Position numbers and translations under genes: made by a program | Part shown: in pieces, positions 9,110 through 19,429 of the stretch | Layout of the letters: each line of letters opens with the position of its first letter | Position numbering within the stretch: the stretch's first letter is position 1 | Assembly (NCBI RefSeq): GCF_024160105.1 | Contig: NZ_JAMFTQ010000007.1 | Location: 1 to 64,000 of the forward strand | Reading direction: 5' to 3' | DNA: 64,000 bases | Origin: Corynebacterium stercoris | Lineage (GTDB): Bacteria; Actinomycetota; Actinomycetes; Mycobacteriales; Mycobacteriaceae | Notes under the pieces: model-generated | Told to the model about the DNA's origin: nothing | The model's database searches: none | The model's input: only the letters and a program-made list of their open reading frames with translations

Positions 9110-9143
9110 TCCGAACGTCGGCACGCATGCGCCGACGTTCGGA
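9110..9143 (-). terminator. Perfect 13-bp inverted repeat abutting the aldehyde dehydrogenase stop
   Basis: TCCGAACGTCGGC (9110-9122) and GCCGACGTTCGGA (9131-9143) are exact inverted repeats around an 8-base loop. The structure begins at the base after the stop codon of the minus-strand gene and lacks its own T run, but a second hairpin with a T run follows. Together they probably insulate ftsE from the upstream transcript. Confidence 0.65.
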
Positions 9144-10517
9144 TTAGTCGTTGATGTAGCGGTACTGCTTGTTCACGAACTCATCGAGCGCGAACACGGA
9201 GAGCTCGCGGCCGAAGCCGGAGCGCTTCACGCCGCCGAACGGCAGCACTGCGGAGAAGTACTGGCCGAGGTTGACGTGGATCATGCCGGTGTCGATCTGG
9301 TCCGCGACCTCGGTCGCCTTCTCAACATCCTGGGAGAACACGGCGCCGCCGAGACCCTGGTAGGAGTTGTTCGCCAGATCCACAGCCTCCTCGACGGAGG
9401 AAACCTTGTAGATCTCAGCCACCGGGCCGAAGAACTCCTCGTAGTACGGCTCGGAGCCGACCGGCAGGTCAGTGAGCACTGCCGGGGAGAAGTACGCGGT
9501 GGTGTCGTCGATCTCGGCGCCGGTGCGCAGGGTTGCGCCAGCGGCGACGGAGCGGTCGATCTGGTCCTTCAGGATCTCCGCCGCGCGGCGGGAGGACATC
9601 GGGAAGTACTCGTTCTCGCCCGGGGTGCGCGGGTCACCCTTGGTGTAGCCCTCGGCGATTTCCACCATGGCGTCAACGAACTCGTCGTAAATGTCATCCA
9701 TGACGATGATGCGCTTGTTGGAGGTGCAGGCCTGGCCGGCGTTGTGGACGCGCTTGTCCCACGCCTCCTGGGCGGAAGCCTTGATGTCGGCGGAGTCCAG
9801 GATGATGTACGGGTCGGTGCCGCCGAGCTCGAGCACGCACTTCTTCAGGTTGCGGCCGGCGATCTCCGCCACCTTCGCGCCTGCGCGCTCGGAACCGGTG
9901 AGGGAGACACCCTGCACGCGCGGGTCACCGATGATGGTCTCGATCTGGTCGTGGGTGGCGTAGATGTTGATGAACACGCCCTCCGGCAGGCCAGCGTCCT
10001 TGAGGATCTGCTCGAAGGCGGCGCCGGACTTCGGGGTGATCTCGGCGTGCTTGAGCAGGATGCAGTTGCCGTTCATGAGGTTCGGACCGGCGAAGCGGGC
10101 GATCTGGTAGATCGGGTAGTTCCACGGCATGATGCCGAGGATGGTGCCCAGCGGCAGACGGCGGACAACAGCCTTGCCGCCCGGGACGTCGACGTTCTTC
10201 GGCGCGTTGTGCTCCGGAGCGTTGTCTGCGTAGAACTGCATGATGTCGCCGGAGTAGTTCATCTCCCACTCGCCCTCGGGGATCGGCTTGCCCATCTCCT
10301 CGGCAGCGATCTGCGCCAGCTCGGTTGCGCGCTCCTTGAGCAGCTGAGCAGCCTTGCCCACGATCTCAGCGCGCTCCTCGATGGACGTGGTGCGCCAGGT
10401 CTTGAACGCCTCGGCGGACTTGGCCAGGGTCTCCTCGACCTGCTCGTCGGTGAGGAAGTCGAAGGTCTCGACAACCTCGTTGGTCCACGGGTTCTGCACG
10501 CGGTACTGGTTGGACAT
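9144..10517 (-). CDS. NAD(P)-dependent aldehyde dehydrogenase, succinate-semialdehyde dehydrogenase (GabD1)-like
   Basis: A 457-residue cytoplasmic aldehyde dehydrogenase, the length of mycobacterial GabD1. The catalytic Glu is in LELGGTDPY (about residue 226), the catalytic Cys in GQACTSN (about 260), and the cofactor/structural motifs GSERAGAKVA and FGGVKRSGFGREL are present. Start ATG at 10517 has GGAAAGGA upstream. It oxidises an aldehyde to an acid; succinate semialdehyde is the likeliest assignment by family, but its position right after two MpaB-type oxygenase genes suggests it may oxidise an aldehyde made by them. That link is inference. Confidence 0.88.
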   Translation of the reverse strand: MSNQYRVQNPWTNEVVETFDFLTDEQVEETLAKSAEAFKTWRTTSIEERAEIVGKAAQLLKERATELAQIAAEEMGKPIPEGEWEMNYSGDIMQFYADNAPEHNAPKNVDVPGGKAVVRRLPLGTILGIMPWNYPIYQIARFAGPNLMNGNCILLKHAEITPKSGAAFEQILKDAGLPEGVFINIYATHDQIETIIGDPRVQGVSLTGSERAGAKVAEIAGRNLKKCVLELGGTDPYIILDSADIKASAQEAWDKRVHNAGQACTSNKRIIVMDDIYDEFVDAMVEIAEGYTKGDPRTPGENEYFPMSSRRAAEILKDQIDRSVAAGATLRTGAEIDDTTAYFSPAVLTDLPVGSEPYYEEFFGPVAEIYKVSSVEEAVDLANNSYQGLGGAVFSQDVEKATEVADQIDTGMIHVNLGQYFSAVLPFGGVKRSGFGRELSVFALDEFVNKQYRYIND

Positions 10518-10588
10518 GTGGTCTGGTTCCTTTCCAGATTTGATTGTGATCTAGGTCTTACTTACGGTACCGGAAGTTGAGCGCCTTG

Positions 10589-11815
10589 TTAGGCACCCGG
10601 GCGGTAGGCGCCGTCGTTCATCTTGATGCCCTCGTCCTGGCCCATGTAGGAGGTCTCCTGAGTCAGGGCATCGAGCAGCATCTGGTGGTTCTGGGCAACT
10701 TCCTTCTCCAGCGCCTCCGGGTTCGCGCGGAGCAGGTCGTAGCGCTCCTGCACCATCGGAATGCCCAGCTCGGTGAACGGGCGGGACGCGGCGTGCGGCA
10801 CGTTGTAGATGTCCGCGACCTCGTCGCCGTGCATGATGCGGGTGGCCGCGTACTGCCAGTCGTCGATGGACTCGTCGGAGAACGGCAGCAGCGCCTTCAC
10901 GTTCGTGCGGAAGCCGCTGAAGAGCGCCTCCACGAGAGCGTGGGATGCTTCGTTCGGCTCGCCGTCGACGAAGTGGATCGCGTCAATGGTCTCCTGGGAC
11001 GCGTCGATGTCGGTCTCCGGTTCGAGCAGGTCGCCCGGGATGCCGAGCATCAGGCCGACAACCCTCCAGAGGTAGAACAGGTCCTGCTCCTCCTCCAGCG
11101 ACATCCGGTAGCCGAGGTTGCGGCAGTAGGTGAAGGCGATGTAGGTGAAGTCGAACCAGGTGCGGAACATGTCGAACTCGCTGATCGGCGCGCCCCACTC
11201 GCTGTAATCCAGGCCGAGCTTCGTCTGCACACGACGAACGTGTGCGTGCATCGCGCGGACCATGCCGGTGTGGATGTAGCTCACGTTGCCCGGCTTGAGA
11301 CCGTCCTTGAGGTAGACGGAGTAGATCCAGTTGGTGGTGTACGCGAGGCGGTGCACTGCACCCTCGGTCAGCTCGCCGGTGTTCACCAGGATGTCGGCGA
11401 TCGACGGCGCGGAGTAGGTGTGGATCAGCGCGCCTGGCCCGAGCGAGAGGTTCTGCGCCAGGACCGGAATGGACAGTGCTGCGCGCTGGCCGCGCTCGAG
11501 GCGCTCCCAGTCCACACCGTCGAGTGCGGCGTTCATGTCGTTGATCAGCGCTGCAACCTCGGGCAGCGTGTTCTCGTCGGCCTCGCCGCGGGCAAGCGCC
11601 TCGCGCAGGTTCGGCATAATGTCCTTGGACTTGTTACCGGATGTGTAGAGGGCGTCAGCGACCGGGTCCATGGCCCAGTAGGCCTGAGTGAAGCGCTGCG
11701 CGCGCTCCTCACCGAAGCGCTCCACGAACGCCTCGCGGCTGCCGCGCTTGGACGGCCACTCGTCGCGGGTGTAGTGGTCTGCCGCCAACGGGTTCTCGGC
11801 GAAGGTCTGCGTCAT
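10589..11815 (-). CDS. Oxygenase MpaB / DUF2236 family protein (copy 1)
   Basis: A 408-residue, largely helical protein of the MpaB/DUF2236 group, heme-b proteins that include latex-clearing protein Lcp and the mycophenolate side-chain cleavage enzyme MpaB. The family core with a His-containing helix is seen as TGMVRAMHAHVRR (near residue 200). A second conserved region is the FTYIAFTYCRNLGY and LWRVVGLMLGIP stretch. ATG at 11815 follows AAGGAG and is chosen over an ATG at 11860. It lies 48 bases after a related gene on the same strand and 71 bases before the aldehyde dehydrogenase. Predicted activity is oxidative C=C or C-C cleavage; substrate unknown. Confidence 0.82.
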   Translation of the reverse strand: MTQTFAENPLAADHYTRDEWPSKRGSREAFVERFGEERAQRFTQAYWAMDPVADALYTSGNKSKDIMPNLREALARGEADENTLPEVAALINDMNAALDGVDWERLERGQRAALSIPVLAQNLSLGPGALIHTYSAPSIADILVNTGELTEGAVHRLAYTTNWIYSVYLKDGLKPGNVSYIHTGMVRAMHAHVRRVQTKLGLDYSEWGAPISEFDMFRTWFDFTYIAFTYCRNLGYRMSLEEEQDLFYLWRVVGLMLGIPGDLLEPETDIDASQETIDAIHFVDGEPNEASHALVEALFSGFRTNVKALLPFSDESIDDWQYAATRIMHGDEVADIYNVPHAASRPFTELGIPMVQERYDLLRANPEALEKEVAQNHQMLLDALTQETSYMGQDEGIKMNDGAYRPGA

Positions 11816-11863
11816 TGTTCTCTCCTTGTGGTGTGGTTGCGTGCGGTCAAAGATTGGCAAGGA

Positions 11864-13243
11864 TTAGCGCCGGGCTTCCTTGGAGTCGTCGTGCAGGCTG
11901 TAGTTCGCTTTAACGTGCGGTTCATGCTCGGCCACGTAGTCCTCGATCTGCTTGAATACGTCGGACCACGGCGGCTTGCCGTCGGCGGCCTTCTTGATCT
12001 TGGCGGCCTCAGCCCCCGGCAGCTTGTCGCGCAGGCTCCAGATCGCGGCCTCTGCCTTGGCCTTCGCCAAGAAGGCGAGCTTCCAGTGCAGGTAGGGGGT
12101 GCCTTCGAAGCGGGAGCCCTTCACCATGAATTTGGTGTCCTCGTCGCCGATCACCAGGGAAAGCGCCCCGAGCACCTGGCCCGGCATCTGCGGGTCCAGC
12201 TTCTCCAGAATGTCCATCAGGGCGGTGGCGACCTGAACGTGGTACGTCGAGGAGTAGCCGCCGTTGGCGTAGATGTAGTCGGTCATCTTGCGCATCTCGT
12301 CGCCGGTCTTCGGAATGAGGCGCTCCTCCGCACCCATGAGGTGCAGCACCCACGCCCAGTACATGGCAACGTCATCCCACTCCTCGCCGGAGTGGTAGCG
12401 GCCGAAGAACTCGTCGACGCCGATCGGCATGAGGGCGAACCAGCCCTCGCCCGAGACGAGGAAGGACGACCCGATCGGGCGGCCGAATTCGTTGTAGTGC
12501 TCCGGGCCCCACAACTTCTCCAGGCCGCGGTTCGCCTGCGCGTGCAGCAGGCGCACGCGCACCGCGGCCTTCAGGCCGTCCGAGTAGCGGTCGAACACGC
12601 CCTTCTTGCCCAGGTCGACGAAGAACTTCACCGTCTCCATCACGCGGGTGAAGGCCTCGAGCTCGAACATCTGGGTTTCACCGGTGGCTGCCGACGTGCG
12701 GTCCTCCATCGTGGTCGCCCAATATGCGAAGCCGATGGACAGCAACTCCGCGGACGGGGTGACGTTGTAGTACGCCACGCGGCCGCGCTCGGCAGCTTCG
12801 AGGTCGATCCACTCCGGAATGTTGTCCACCTCGGCGAAGAATTCGACGAGCTCCGGGGACGGATCCTCAACCGCGTCGATGCCCTGGTTCAGCGCGGTTT
12901 CGAAATCAGCGCGGGATTTTTTCGCACCGTCGCGCTTGAACGCCTCCGCGAGCTTGGCACCGGTCTCATCGGTTTGCCACATGTGATCGTCGAGAAGCTT
13001 GGTTTGGAAGCTGTTGTACCCCTCCCACTCATCGGCAACCGTGTGCCACCGATCGAAGAGGTTGTGCCGCAGCGTGGACCAACCGGGGTTTTTCGTGCGG
13101 CGCTTCGGCGCCGGGCGAAGCGGCATGCCGTCGCGGTAGAAGTAGCGGAAATCCTCGTAGGGATTGTCCGACATCGGGAGAATTTCTGGGTGCACCGGGT
13201 TTTGGTGCTGATTCTCCTGGCTTGAGCCGATTGTGGCCGTCAT
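11864..13243 (-). CDS. Oxygenase MpaB / DUF2236 family protein (copy 2)
   Basis: A 459-residue paralogue-like neighbour of the preceding gene, also of the DUF2236/MpaB type. The heme-ligand region reads AAVRVRLLHAQANR (near residue 220), equivalent to VRAMHAHVRR in the other copy. A long polar N-terminus (first 25 residues) precedes a DxWH-type helix rich in Trp. ATG at 13243 has AAAGGA 5 bases upstream and is preferred over ATG 13174, which has none. It is the first gene of the minus-strand set and is divergent from a reductase gene 231 bases away. The two copies are only distantly similar, so they may form a heteromer or act in sequence. Confidence 0.8.
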   Translation of the reverse strand: MTATIGSSQENQHQNPVHPEILPMSDNPYEDFRYFYRDGMPLRPAPKRRTKNPGWSTLRHNLFDRWHTVADEWEGYNSFQTKLLDDHMWQTDETGAKLAEAFKRDGAKKSRADFETALNQGIDAVEDPSPELVEFFAEVDNIPEWIDLEAAERGRVAYYNVTPSAELLSIGFAYWATTMEDRTSAATGETQMFELEAFTRVMETVKFFVDLGKKGVFDRYSDGLKAAVRVRLLHAQANRGLEKLWGPEHYNEFGRPIGSSFLVSGEGWFALMPIGVDEFFGRYHSGEEWDDVAMYWAWVLHLMGAEERLIPKTGDEMRKMTDYIYANGGYSSTYHVQVATALMDILEKLDPQMPGQVLGALSLVIGDEDTKFMVKGSRFEGTPYLHWKLAFLAKAKAEAAIWSLRDKLPGAEAAKIKKAADGKPPWSDVFKQIEDYVAEHEPHVKANYSLHDDSKEARR

Positions 13244-13474
13244 GATCGTCCTTTCATTTGACTCATCTAGCCCGCCAGAATGCGCGTGTAACGACAGCGC
13301 GGAGAGGTGTTATCTAGCTATCAAAGGTAGCCTTAATGTGTTTTCCCTCACTTTTGCCGTGGTCTTATAATAAGCATTGCAATTTTGGCCGGCAACCAGT
13401 TTCGGTCACTATTTTCCCACCGTGGCAAGCGCCGTTATGGTGCGACGTTTGCGCAGGCTACAGGAGGTTTTGAG
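13244..13474. promoter_or_regulatory. Divergent promoter region between MpaB genes and reductase
   Basis: 231 bases without a gene. On the plus strand a perfect TATAAT lies at 13366-13371, about 104 bases before the reductase start, with no good -35. A near-palindromic AAAGGTAGCCTTAA (13324-13337) resembles half of a DtxR-type operator. The region is markedly A/T-richer than its surroundings and presumably drives both directions. Confidence 0.45.
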
Positions 13475-14656
13475 GTGCGAACATTCACTAAGGGACGGGG
13501 CGGATTGGCGGGGCTTTTCCGCTCCTCCAAGGAGGCCGAAGACCCCAACGCGGAGGACCGAGCCGCGGCGCTTGCGGCCCGAGCGGAAAGGTCCCGCCCG
13601 GAGCCCAGCCGCGAGCAGGAGGGAGACACCTCCGCAGCTGAGGAGACGCCGGATCGGCTGACCATGCACGTCGAAGCCGTGGATCACTCTTGGGACGGCA
13701 TCGCCCTGATCACGTTGCGCACTCCCGACGGCGCTCCTCTCGCCGGTTACGAACCGGGGTGCCACGCGGACTTCTTCATCAAAGGTCCGGACGGCGAGGA
13801 GCTGATCCGCCAATACTCGCTGTTCCCCATGACGGAGGCCGCGGCCGACGAGCACACCATCGGGCGCTACGGCGTGGCGGTGAAGCGCGAACCCGATTCG
13901 CGCGGCGGCTCCATCGCCCTTCACCAGCTTTCAGCCGGGGACACCCTGGATATCAGCGCGCCGCGGAACAATTTCAGTTTGGCGCCGAGTGCGGAACGCT
14001 CGATCCTCGTCGGCGCCGGCGTGGGCATCGCGCCGATCTATTCCCTGGCTCGCGAACTGAAGCGCCAGGACGCCGACTACACGATCCTCTACTTCGCATC
14101 GAGTGCGGAGCGGGCCGTGCTCTCCCACCTCATCGAGGAGCACCTGCACGGCCAAACCCGCAGCGTCTTCGCCACCGGCGCCCGCGATGCGCAAGCCGGG
14201 TACCTCCAGACGGCCCTCGCAGAATCCGGGGCCGCCCCGGAGGACACCCACCTTTACGTGTGCGGCCCGCAGGGGTTCATGGACAGCATTATCGAGGTCG
14301 CCTCGCAGACCCTCCCGAAGCCCAACATTCACTGGGAGGCGTTTCGCGCTTCCGAGGAAACGCTGGCGGGCGATCACCGCGCCGACGGCCCCTTCGAGGT
14401 TGTCTTCTGCGGCGAAACGTACGAGATCCCCGAGGGCGAGTCGGTGCTCGATGTGTTCGAGGATGAGGACGTGCCGATCATGTCCCGCTGCCAGGAAGGC
14501 ACGTGCGGCACCTGCGTGGTGCGGGTGACGGCAGGCACCCCCGACCACCGAGACAGCTTCTTCACCGAGGAACAGCACGAAAACGGCGCATTTGCGACGT
14601 GCGTCTCGCGCTCGCTCTCCCCCACGCTCACCATGGAGCGCTGGAAGAACATCTAG
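13475..14656 (+). CDS. FMN/2Fe-2S oxidoreductase (phthalate dioxygenase reductase type)
   Basis: A single-chain NAD(P)H reductase: a 60-residue Ala/Glu/Arg-rich N-terminal tail, an FMN-binding barrel (RQYSLFPMT, the RxYS motif), an NAD-binding domain (GAGVGIAPIYSL and the YVCGPQGFM motif) and a C-terminal plant-type ferredoxin with CxxxxCxxC...C (CQEGTCGTC plus a later Cys). It passes electrons to an oxygenase. GTG at 13475 has GGAGG 7 bases upstream and gives 393 residues; the longer frame from 13385 has no such site. No Rieske oxygenase gene is nearby; the divergent neighbours are two MpaB-type genes, so they are the likely electron acceptors. Ends one base before a convergent gene. Confidence 0.88.
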   Translation: MRTFTKGRGGLAGLFRSSKEAEDPNAEDRAAALAARAERSRPEPSREQEGDTSAAEETPDRLTMHVEAVDHSWDGIALITLRTPDGAPLAGYEPGCHADFFIKGPDGEELIRQYSLFPMTEAAADEHTIGRYGVAVKREPDSRGGSIALHQLSAGDTLDISAPRNNFSLAPSAERSILVGAGVGIAPIYSLARELKRQDADYTILYFASSAERAVLSHLIEEHLHGQTRSVFATGARDAQAGYLQTALAESGAAPEDTHLYVCGPQGFMDSIIEVASQTLPKPNIHWEAFRASEETLAGDHRADGPFEVVFCGETYEIPEGESVLDVFEDEDVPIMSRCQEGTCGTCVVRVTAGTPDHRDSFFTEEQHENGAFATCVSRSLSPTLTMERWKNI

Positions 14657-15577
14657 TTACAGAAGGCGCACCATGGCGACGCCGCCGAGCACAATCGCAA
14701 GCCCGGCGACGCGCCACGGCGTCGGCGCCGCCCGCTTGCCGGTGCCGACACCGAGGGATTCCAGGACCTGCCCGCACACAATGGTGCCGGTCAGAGAACC
14801 GATCACCGTCGTGCCCGTGCCGAGGATCGGTGCCAAGGTCGCCCCGCCGAACACGAAAAACGCTCCGAGTACACCCCCGAGCCACATCCACCAGGGCCCG
14901 GGCGCCACGCCGGTGGCGAGCGCTCGACGGTCGCCGGGCAAGGCCAGCACAAGCACAAGCAAAACCAGCAGACCGACGGCGAGCGAGATCTGGCCGGCTT
15001 GAATCGGGCTGTTGATCACCCGCCCGAGGTGGCCGTTGACCGCAGTCTGCGTCGCCGATCCCATGCCCATGACCACGCCGAACGCCCGCAGGAGCCAGAG
15101 CCTCGCCCCGGTTGCCGCCCCGTGCACGGCGGCGGCGCGGTGCACTTCAAGCACCATCGCGATGCCGAGCACGACGATGGCCGCGCCCAGCAACCGCAGC
15201 GGCCCCACCGCGACTTCCGGCGAATGGAAGAGCCCGAGCTTATCGACGATCAGTCCCATGATCACCTGGCCGAGGATGGGCAGGATCACGGTTTGCACCG
15301 GCCCGAGCTGCGGAAACAGCACGATATTGCCGGCGATGAACATCACGCCCATGAAGCCGCCGAGCCAGATCCACCACGGCTCTGCTGCGAGCGTCGGTAG
15401 GCGTGGAACGAGCTCCCCCGTGGCCAGCAGCGCAATGAACGACGAAGCGCCGACCGCCACGACGAAGGAGAGGAACGTCGCGGCGATCGGCGAACCGACG
15501 CTTTGGCGGAAGCGCGTGTTGATGGCGGTCTGGACGGGGACGATTGCCCCGACCAGCATCGCCAGCAGGACGAGCAT
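14657..15577 (-). CDS. DMT-superfamily transporter with two DUF606 repeats
   Basis: A 306-residue membrane protein of about ten hydrophobic segments built from two similar halves: the first begins with GAIVPVQTAINTRFRQ, and the second with GVVMGMGSATQTAVNGHLGR (about residue 165). This is the DUF606 (YdcZ-like) fold, here fused in tandem instead of two separate small genes. Substrate unknown. Its ATG directly follows the stop of the biotin carboxylase gene (TAAATG), so it is the last gene of the carboxylase operon and may export or import the metabolite handled there. Confidence 0.8.
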   Translation of the reverse strand: MLVLLAMLVGAIVPVQTAINTRFRQSVGSPIAATFLSFVVAVGASSFIALLATGELVPRLPTLAAEPWWIWLGGFMGVMFIAGNIVLFPQLGPVQTVILPILGQVIMGLIVDKLGLFHSPEVAVGPLRLLGAAIVVLGIAMVLEVHRAAAVHGAATGARLWLLRAFGVVMGMGSATQTAVNGHLGRVINSPIQAGQISLAVGLLVLLVLVLALPGDRRALATGVAPGPWWMWLGGVLGAFFVFGGATLAPILGTGTTVIGSLTGTIVCGQVLESLGVGTGKRAAPTPWRVAGLAIVLGGVAMVRLL

Positions 15578-16963
<1,386 letters not shown>

Positions 16964-16988
16964 TTGATGCCTACTTCTTGCTTGACGC

Positions 16989-17525
16989 TTACTCGATCAC
17001 CATGAGCACCTGGCCGTGCTCGACGGCGTCCTCGTTCTCCACGAGGATTTCGGTGACGGTGCCGGCGACCTTGGCCTCGATGTTGTTCATGAGCTTCATG
17101 ACCTCGACGATGCAGAGCACCTGGCCGACCTCGACGGTGTCACCGACCTTGACGAACGGGTCAGCGCCCGGCTTCGGCGCGGCGTAGAAGGTGCCCACCA
17201 TCGGGGACTTGACCTCGGTGCCGTTGCCGGAGGATGCCGGGGCTGCCTTCTCTGCCGGTGCCTCGGCCTCAGCCTCAGCCGCAGCGGGAGCCGGAGCTTC
17301 CTCAGCCTTCGGAGCAGCCGGAGCCGGAGCTGCCTCAGCAGCCGGTGCCGGTGCGGCAGGTGCGGCCGGAGCCGGAGCGGCCGCCTGCTGGTTCAGGCCG
17401 CCCGGGGTGCGGGACATCGCGAGTTCGATGTCGCCGTACTTGATGTTCAGCTCCTGAATGTCGCCGGACTGGTTGACCCACTCGAGGAGGGACTTGATCT
17501 CGTTGATGTTCGGGGTGTTAGACAT
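16989..17525 (-). CDS. Biotin carboxyl carrier protein (BCCP, AccB type)
   Basis: 178 residues. An N-terminal segment (about 1-45: [21 protein letters not shown]) like that of bacterial AccB is followed by a long Ala/Pro/Glu linker (about 45-100) and a C-terminal biotinyl domain whose biotin-accepting lysine is in EVMKLMN (about residue 144). Its ATG overlaps the stop of the carboxyltransferase gene by one base (TAATG), so translation is coupled. It shuttles carboxybiotin between the carboxylase and the transferase. Confidence 0.93.
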   Translation of the reverse strand: MSNTPNINEIKSLLEWVNQSGDIQELNIKYGDIELAMSRTPGGLNQQAAAPAPAAPAAPAPAAEAAPAPAAPKAEEAPAPAAAEAEAEAPAEKAAPASSGNGTEVKSPMVGTFYAAPKPGADPFVKVGDTVEVGQVLCIVEVMKLMNNIEAKVAGTVTEILVENEDAVEHGQVLMVIE

Positions 17526-19081
17526 TACTTCTGCTCTCCTTTGGTGAGGTTGATTTCGAGGTCTTCTGCCTTGAGGCGGAACTGTCCGGTCTCGGCGATG
17601 TCGGCCATTTGCTTGACCAGGGCGGTCAGGGAGCCGCCGGCGATGCCTTCGCCCTGGCCGGAGCGGCCCTCGGCGATGTAGCGCTTCATCTCGTCGACGT
17701 TGTTGCCGGAGATGGTTGCGCGCAGCAAGATCGTGTCAATGTCGTCGTCCGGGTACTGCTCCTGCAGGGCCGGGAGTGCCGGCTGAAGCTCCGGGCGCTC
17801 CTCCTTGATCTCGGAGGAGCCGTTGGCGATGATCTTCTCCAGCACGTCCGGGTCGAGCGGGGCCAGCGGCTCGCCGTAGTAGCCCAGCGCGTACTTCTTG
17901 ATCTCGTTCGGGACCACGGAGTAACGCTCGCCGGAGATCACGTTCATCACGGCCTGGGTGCCGACGAACTGGGCGAACGGGGTGATCATGATCGGGTAGG
18001 CCAGCTCCTCGCGCACGCGCGCGGTTTCGTAGAGCAGGTCCTCGAAGCGGTCCGAGAGGCCGGCGGTTGCCAGCTGGGACTCGAAGTTGGTGAGCATGCC
18101 GCCCGGCAGCTGGTGCATGTAGTGCACGCCGTCGTACGCGCGCGGCTTGCCCACCGGCTTGCCCTCGTTGTCGGCGATCTCCTGGATGCGCTTGGAGGCT
18201 GCATCAACGCGATCGTCGTCAATGTTGACGGTGTAGCCCAGCGCGCGCAGATCGCGGGCGAGTGCCTGGGTTGCCGGCTGGCCCTGGCCGTTGGCCAGCG
18301 GCGCGATCGAGGTGTGGATGGCGTCCACGCCGAGCTCGGCGGCGAAGAGGTAGGTCAGCGGGCTCAGGCCGGTCAGGGAGTGGGTGTGCACCTCGAGGGT
18401 GCGGTCGCCGATCACGGAACGGATCGCCGGGATGATCGTCTTCATGCGGTCCGGGGTGAGCAGACCAGGCGCATCCTTGAGCATGATGCGGTCGCAGTCG
18501 GTGCGATCCAGCAGCTCCTTGGCCTTGTCAATGTAGAGCTGGTCGGTGTGGACCGGGCTCAGGCAGTAGGACAGGCAGCCGTAGGTCTCGGCGCCGAGTT
18601 CTTTCGCCAGGATCAGGGTGTCGGCGATGTTGTCGATGTCGTTCAGGCCGTCGAACGCGCCGATGACGGCGAAGCCGTTCGCGCGGAGGCGCTCAACCCA
18701 GGTGTGGATGACATCGTCCGGCAGGAAGTCGAAGGACGCCAGGTTGCGCGAACGCACCATGGCGCGGAACTTGGTGTCCGGCGCGGCCTCGTGCACGAGG
18801 CGGACGCGCTCCCACGGGTCTTCCCTGATGTAGCGCACCGGAACATCGAACTCGATCGGGGCGACGAGGTCCACGTGCTCGAAGCCTGCGTTGGTCACGT
18901 CGTCGAGCAGATCGAGAATGTGCTCGGTCCTCATACGCGTCGCCCAGATGGACTGGTGCGCATCGCGGAACGTGGTGTCGACGATCTTGATTTCTCGCTC
19001 ACTATCTGCAGGTCGACCACCCGCAGCAAAGATCTCAGCAAGGGTCTCAGTGCTCAGTTCCTCAGGACTCAGAGCAGCCAT
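17525..19081 (-). CDS. Carboxyltransferase subunit, pyruvate carboxylase/transcarboxylase 5S/OadA type
   Basis: A 518-residue protein with an HMGL-like TIM barrel ([10 protein letters not shown] near residues 35-44, carboxylated-lysine region [10 protein letters not shown] near 200, metal-binding HTHSLTG near 235) followed by the conserved PYC/OADA C-terminal region ([17 protein letters not shown] motif, [13 protein letters not shown]). It lacks BC and BCCP parts, which are encoded by the next two genes. Such subunits move CO2 between carboxybiotin and pyruvate/oxaloacetate. With BC present the set most simply forms a split ATP-dependent pyruvate carboxylase. Strong ribosome-binding site AGGAGG, ATG at 19081. 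Confidence 0.88.
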   Translation of the reverse strand: MAALSPEELSTETLAEIFAAGGRPADSEREIKIVDTTFRDAHQSIWATRMRTEHILDLLDDVTNAGFEHVDLVAPIEFDVPVRYIREDPWERVRLVHEAAPDTKFRAMVRSRNLASFDFLPDDVIHTWVERLRANGFAVIGAFDGLNDIDNIADTLILAKELGAETYGCLSYCLSPVHTDQLYIDKAKELLDRTDCDRIMLKDAPGLLTPDRMKTIIPAIRSVIGDRTLEVHTHSLTGLSPLTYLFAAELGVDAIHTSIAPLANGQGQPATQALARDLRALGYTVNIDDDRVDAASKRIQEIADNEGKPVGKPRAYDGVHYMHQLPGGMLTNFESQLATAGLSDRFEDLLYETARVREELAYPIMITPFAQFVGTQAVMNVISGERYSVVPNEIKKYALGYYGEPLAPLDPDVLEKIIANGSSEIKEERPELQPALPALQEQYPDDDIDTILLRATISGNNVDEMKRYIAEGRSGQGEGIAGGSLTALVKQMADIAETGQFRLKAEDLEINLTKGEQK

Positions 19082-19429
19082 AGTTACCTCCTTATACGTG
19101 CCGGACGCGGGGTACGGGCGGCGCGTGCAAGCGCCACCGGCTCCGTTGCAGTCACTGTACGCACGAGCCGCGTGCCAACGAAGCGGATTACTTAAAAGCT
19201 GTATGCCACTCCCCCGAATTGGGGTGCGCTTCGTGCACGCACGTTCACTATACGCACAACAGGTTAGTCAGGTAAAACAGTTTGCAATCGTCTGACCTGC
19301 CCAAACACTTAAAAGGTGACCATTCGCACAAAATGGGTTCAAAGCGATGCTGACTGCACTCCTGGCAGATGTGCTCGCGGTTATAGTTTCCGCACAACAG
19401 ATTGTCGATATCACCTGAGGGAGGAATCA
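19082..19429. promoter_or_regulatory. Divergent intergenic region between carboxylase operon and MHS transporter
   Basis: 348 bases with no convincing gene. It contains the minus-strand promoter at 19247-19275 and, on that transcript, a roughly 160-base 5' UTR with a CCCCC/GGGG hairpin near 19210-19225. On the plus side a TATAGT (19382-19387) lies 43 bases before the transporter start with no good -35. Confidence 0.4.
19247..19275 (-). promoter_or_regulatory. Candidate promoter of the carboxylase operon (TTACCT - 17 bp - TATAGT)
   Basis: On the minus strand TTACCT (19270-19275) and TATAGT (19247-19252) are 17 bases apart. The start site would be near 19240, leaving about 160 bases of untranslated leader before the carboxyltransferase ATG, long for this group and a possible site of control. 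Confidence 0.45.

Noticed and set aside
10577..13225. Very long open reading frame (882 codons) on the plus strand
   Set aside because: It runs antisense to both MpaB genes. In this high-GC DNA stop-free antisense frames are expected; its product is Val/Leu/Gly/His/Arg-rich with no known domain.
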